Of a stretch of 6,198 bases of DNA, positions 5,240-6,198 are shown one piece after another. Numbering within the stretch: position 1 is the stretch's first letter; each line of letters opens with the position of its first letter. A model generated the notes under the pieces. That model saw nothing but the letters and a program-made list of their open reading frames with translations, was not told the DNA's origin and made no database searches. A program made the translations under genes and the position numbers. Origin of the DNA: CAZWUZ01 sp964637655 [NCBI: uncultured bacterium] (GTDB lineage Bacteria > DAOPZR01); the NCBI GenBank assembly GCA_964637655.1, contig CAZWUZ010000232.1:1-6198 (forward strand), written 5' to 3'.

Positions 5240-6007
5240 TTATCGCTGCTGAAACACGAATGCGTGGTTGGTGGGGCCGTGGCCATGCCCGAGGGGCAGG
5301 GCGTGGCGTATCGCCTCCGTGACAAAGCGCTTGGCGGTGCTGACCGCTTCACGCGGATGCTGTCCCTGTCCGAGCGCAGTGGCGCAGGCGGCGGCGAAGG
5401 TGCAGCCGGTGCCGTGCGTGTTCTTCGTCGCCAGGCGCGGGGCGGGGAGTTCGCTGTAGGCGCTGCCGTCGTAAAAGACGTCGATGGCATCGCCCTGTTC
5501 CAGATGTCCCCCCTTGATGACGACGGTTTGCGCGCCCAGGGCATGAATGGCCGCGGCGGCGCGATGCATCGCCGCCAGGTCGGGAATGGCGAAAGCGCAG
5601 AGCACTTCCGCTTCGGGGATGTTCGGGGTGACGATGGTCGCGAGCGGCAGCAGGCGACTGAAGAGCGCGGCCTGCGCACCGTCATAGAAGATCGGGGCGC
5701 CACCCATGGCGCGCAGCACCGGATCGACGACGAGCGCCGGGCGCCCGGAGCCGTGCAGCAAATCCGCCACCGCCTCGATGACGTCACTGCTGCCGAGCAT
5801 CCCGGTCTTGACCGCGTCGGCGCCGATATCGCTCATCACCGCGTCGAACTGCGCGCGGATGAAGTCGACCGGCACGGCATGCACGCCATGCACCCCGAGG
5901 GTGTTCTGCGAAGTCAACGCGGTGATGAAAATAATGCCGAACCCGCCCAGCGCGGTGATGAAGATCTGGATTCTGTTCCAAACCAGGTCGATCGTAACAT
6001 CTCTCAT
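5240..6007 (-). CDS. thiD: Hydroxymethylpyrimidine (phosphate) kinase ThiD, N-terminus missing and replaced
   Basis: 255 residues. ThiD phosphorylates HMP and HMP-phosphate in thiamine synthesis (ribokinase fold, cytoplasm). From about residue 28 the match is clear: ITALTSQNTLGVHGVH, SDIGADAVKTGML (59-71), VVDPVLRAMGG, TIVTPNIPEAEVL, VVIKGGHL, and KNTHGTGCTFAAAC with the anion-hole GTGC (Cys202), then the family ending LPLGHGHGPTNH. The usual start (TIAGSDSSGGAGIQADLKTF), which binds HMP, is absent. Residues 1-20 instead read MRDVTIDLVWNRIQIFITAL, resembling the start of a phage holin. No frameshift restores the missing segment in other frames. The ATG lies 3 bases after the stop of the upstream SH3 gene. 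The enzyme as written is probably inactive: a broken thiD fused in frame to foreign sequence, or an assembly join. Confidence 0.85.
   Translation of the reverse strand: MRDVTIDLVWNRIQIFITALGGFGIIFITALTSQNTLGVHGVHAVPVDFIRAQFDAVMSDIGADAVKTGMLGSSDVIEAVADLLHGSGRPALVVDPVLRAMGGAPIFYDGAQAALFSRLLPLATIVTPNIPEAEVLCAFAIPDLAAMHRAAAAIHALGAQTVVIKGGHLEQGDAIDVFYDGSAYSELPAPRLATKNTHGTGCTFAAACATALGQGQHPREAVSTAKRFVTEAIRHALPLGHGHGPTNHAFVFQQR
5957..6007 (-). other. Probable phage holin start fused to thiD
   Basis: The first 17 codons (MRDVTIDLVWNRIQIFI) and the following TALGG resemble the N-terminus of holins of the phage_holin_4 (toxin secretion/lysis) family, which typically begin like M.IDL.WN.IQ..L.ALGG.LG. 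They directly follow an SH3-domain gene, a layout seen in phage lysis modules (endolysin next to holin). The segment is also lower in GC than the thiD body. Rest of the holin is absent. Assignment rests on recalled family appearance and is an inference. Confidence 0.45.
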
Positions 6008-6010
6008 GTC

Positions 6011-6198
6011 TCAAATAACCTCCGTATACTTCTCGCTGATCCATAAGACCTCGCCGCCTAACAGGATCGGGACCCAGCCGAGCGTGTTCGCTTGCGTCAG
6101 CAGCAAGCCTTTTTTGACCGCCTTCACAATGTCGAAATTGGTGTCAGGCCCGGTCCGTATATTTACCGAATCCCCGGTGACGCGAATGGCCTTGGTCG
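6011..6198 (-). CDS. C-terminal bacterial SH3 domain of a probable endolysin/cell-wall hydrolase (5' part outside window)
   Basis: The minus strand is open from the window edge to TGA (complement of 6011-6013), giving 61 residues: KAIRVTGDSVNIRTGPDTNF, DIVKAVKKGLLLTQANTLGW, VPILLGGEVLWISEKYTEVI. The pattern V.G..VN.R.GP.T....V..V.KG......N..GW......G...W.S..Y is a bacterial SH3 (SH3_3) domain, which binds peptidoglycan at the C-terminus of amidases and endolysins. The catalytic part lies beyond the window. Together with the holin-like codons that follow three bases later it suggests a phage lysis cassette. It is less GC-rich than thiD. A chromosomal peptidoglycan hydrolase is the alternative. 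Confidence 0.75.
   Translation of the reverse strand, partial: TKAIRVTGDSVNIRTGPDTNFDIVKAVKKGLLLTQANTLGWVPILLGGEVLWISEKYTEVI

Noticed and set aside
5936-6010. Simple frameshift explaining the missing ThiD N-terminus
   Set aside because: The other two minus-strand frames upstream of ITALTSQNT contain no AGSDSGGGAGIQ-like sequence, so the segment is absent rather than shifted.
5237-6046. Long plus-strand open frame (269 codons) opposite thiD
   Set aside because: The minus strand has clear ThiD motifs; the plus-strand product is low-complexity Arg/Gly/Glu-rich and matches no family I recognise.

Overview
This is a GC-rich bacterial window, probably from a diderm: it carries a PorV/PorQ-type (UPF0164-like) outer-membrane beta-barrel gene. 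That family is common in Elusimicrobiota, Omnitrophota, Kiritimatiellota, spirochaetes and the FCB group, but the sequence does not fix the phylum. No rRNA, tRNA or CRISPR array was seen.

Layout, left to right. (1) <2-1312 (+): nearly complete cobyrinate a,c-diamide synthase (CbiA/CobB, cobalamin corrin-ring amidation), lacking only its first residues at the window edge. (2) 1312-2349 (+): a PorV/PorQ-family barrel overlapping the previous stop as TGATG, with an extra hydrophobic leader in front of an ordinary signal peptide. (3) 2350-5140: an accessory region with three unrelated toxin-antitoxin (TA) modules: RHH antitoxin + PIN toxin (+), AbrB-fold antitoxin + PIN toxin (+), and RHH antitoxin + VapC (-). 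Between and after the first two modules lie two 3'-terminal copies of the porV gene (about 3222-3429 and 4232-4501), in direct orientation and ending at the same homologous point as the full gene. Repeat ends are about 1.08 and 1.07 kb apart. The copies share a nearly identical core with diverged flanks, a mosaic that looks like gene conversion. The second copy has an in-frame TAG. (4) 5240-6007 (-): a thiD (hydroxymethylpyrimidine kinase) body whose conserved N-terminus is missing and replaced by about 20 codons resembling the start of a phage holin. (5) 6011->6198 (-): the C-terminal SH3 domain of a probable cell-wall hydrolase or endolysin, running off the window.

How it fits together. The outer parts are vitamin-pathway genes (cobalamin, thiamine) and the middle is a rearranged island. 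Each TA module has its own promoter and/or ribosome-binding site and overlapping antitoxin-toxin genes. The points of interest are the TA modules alternating with repeated porV 3' ends, and the thiD/lysis-module junction. The latter may be a real recombination or an assembly chimera.
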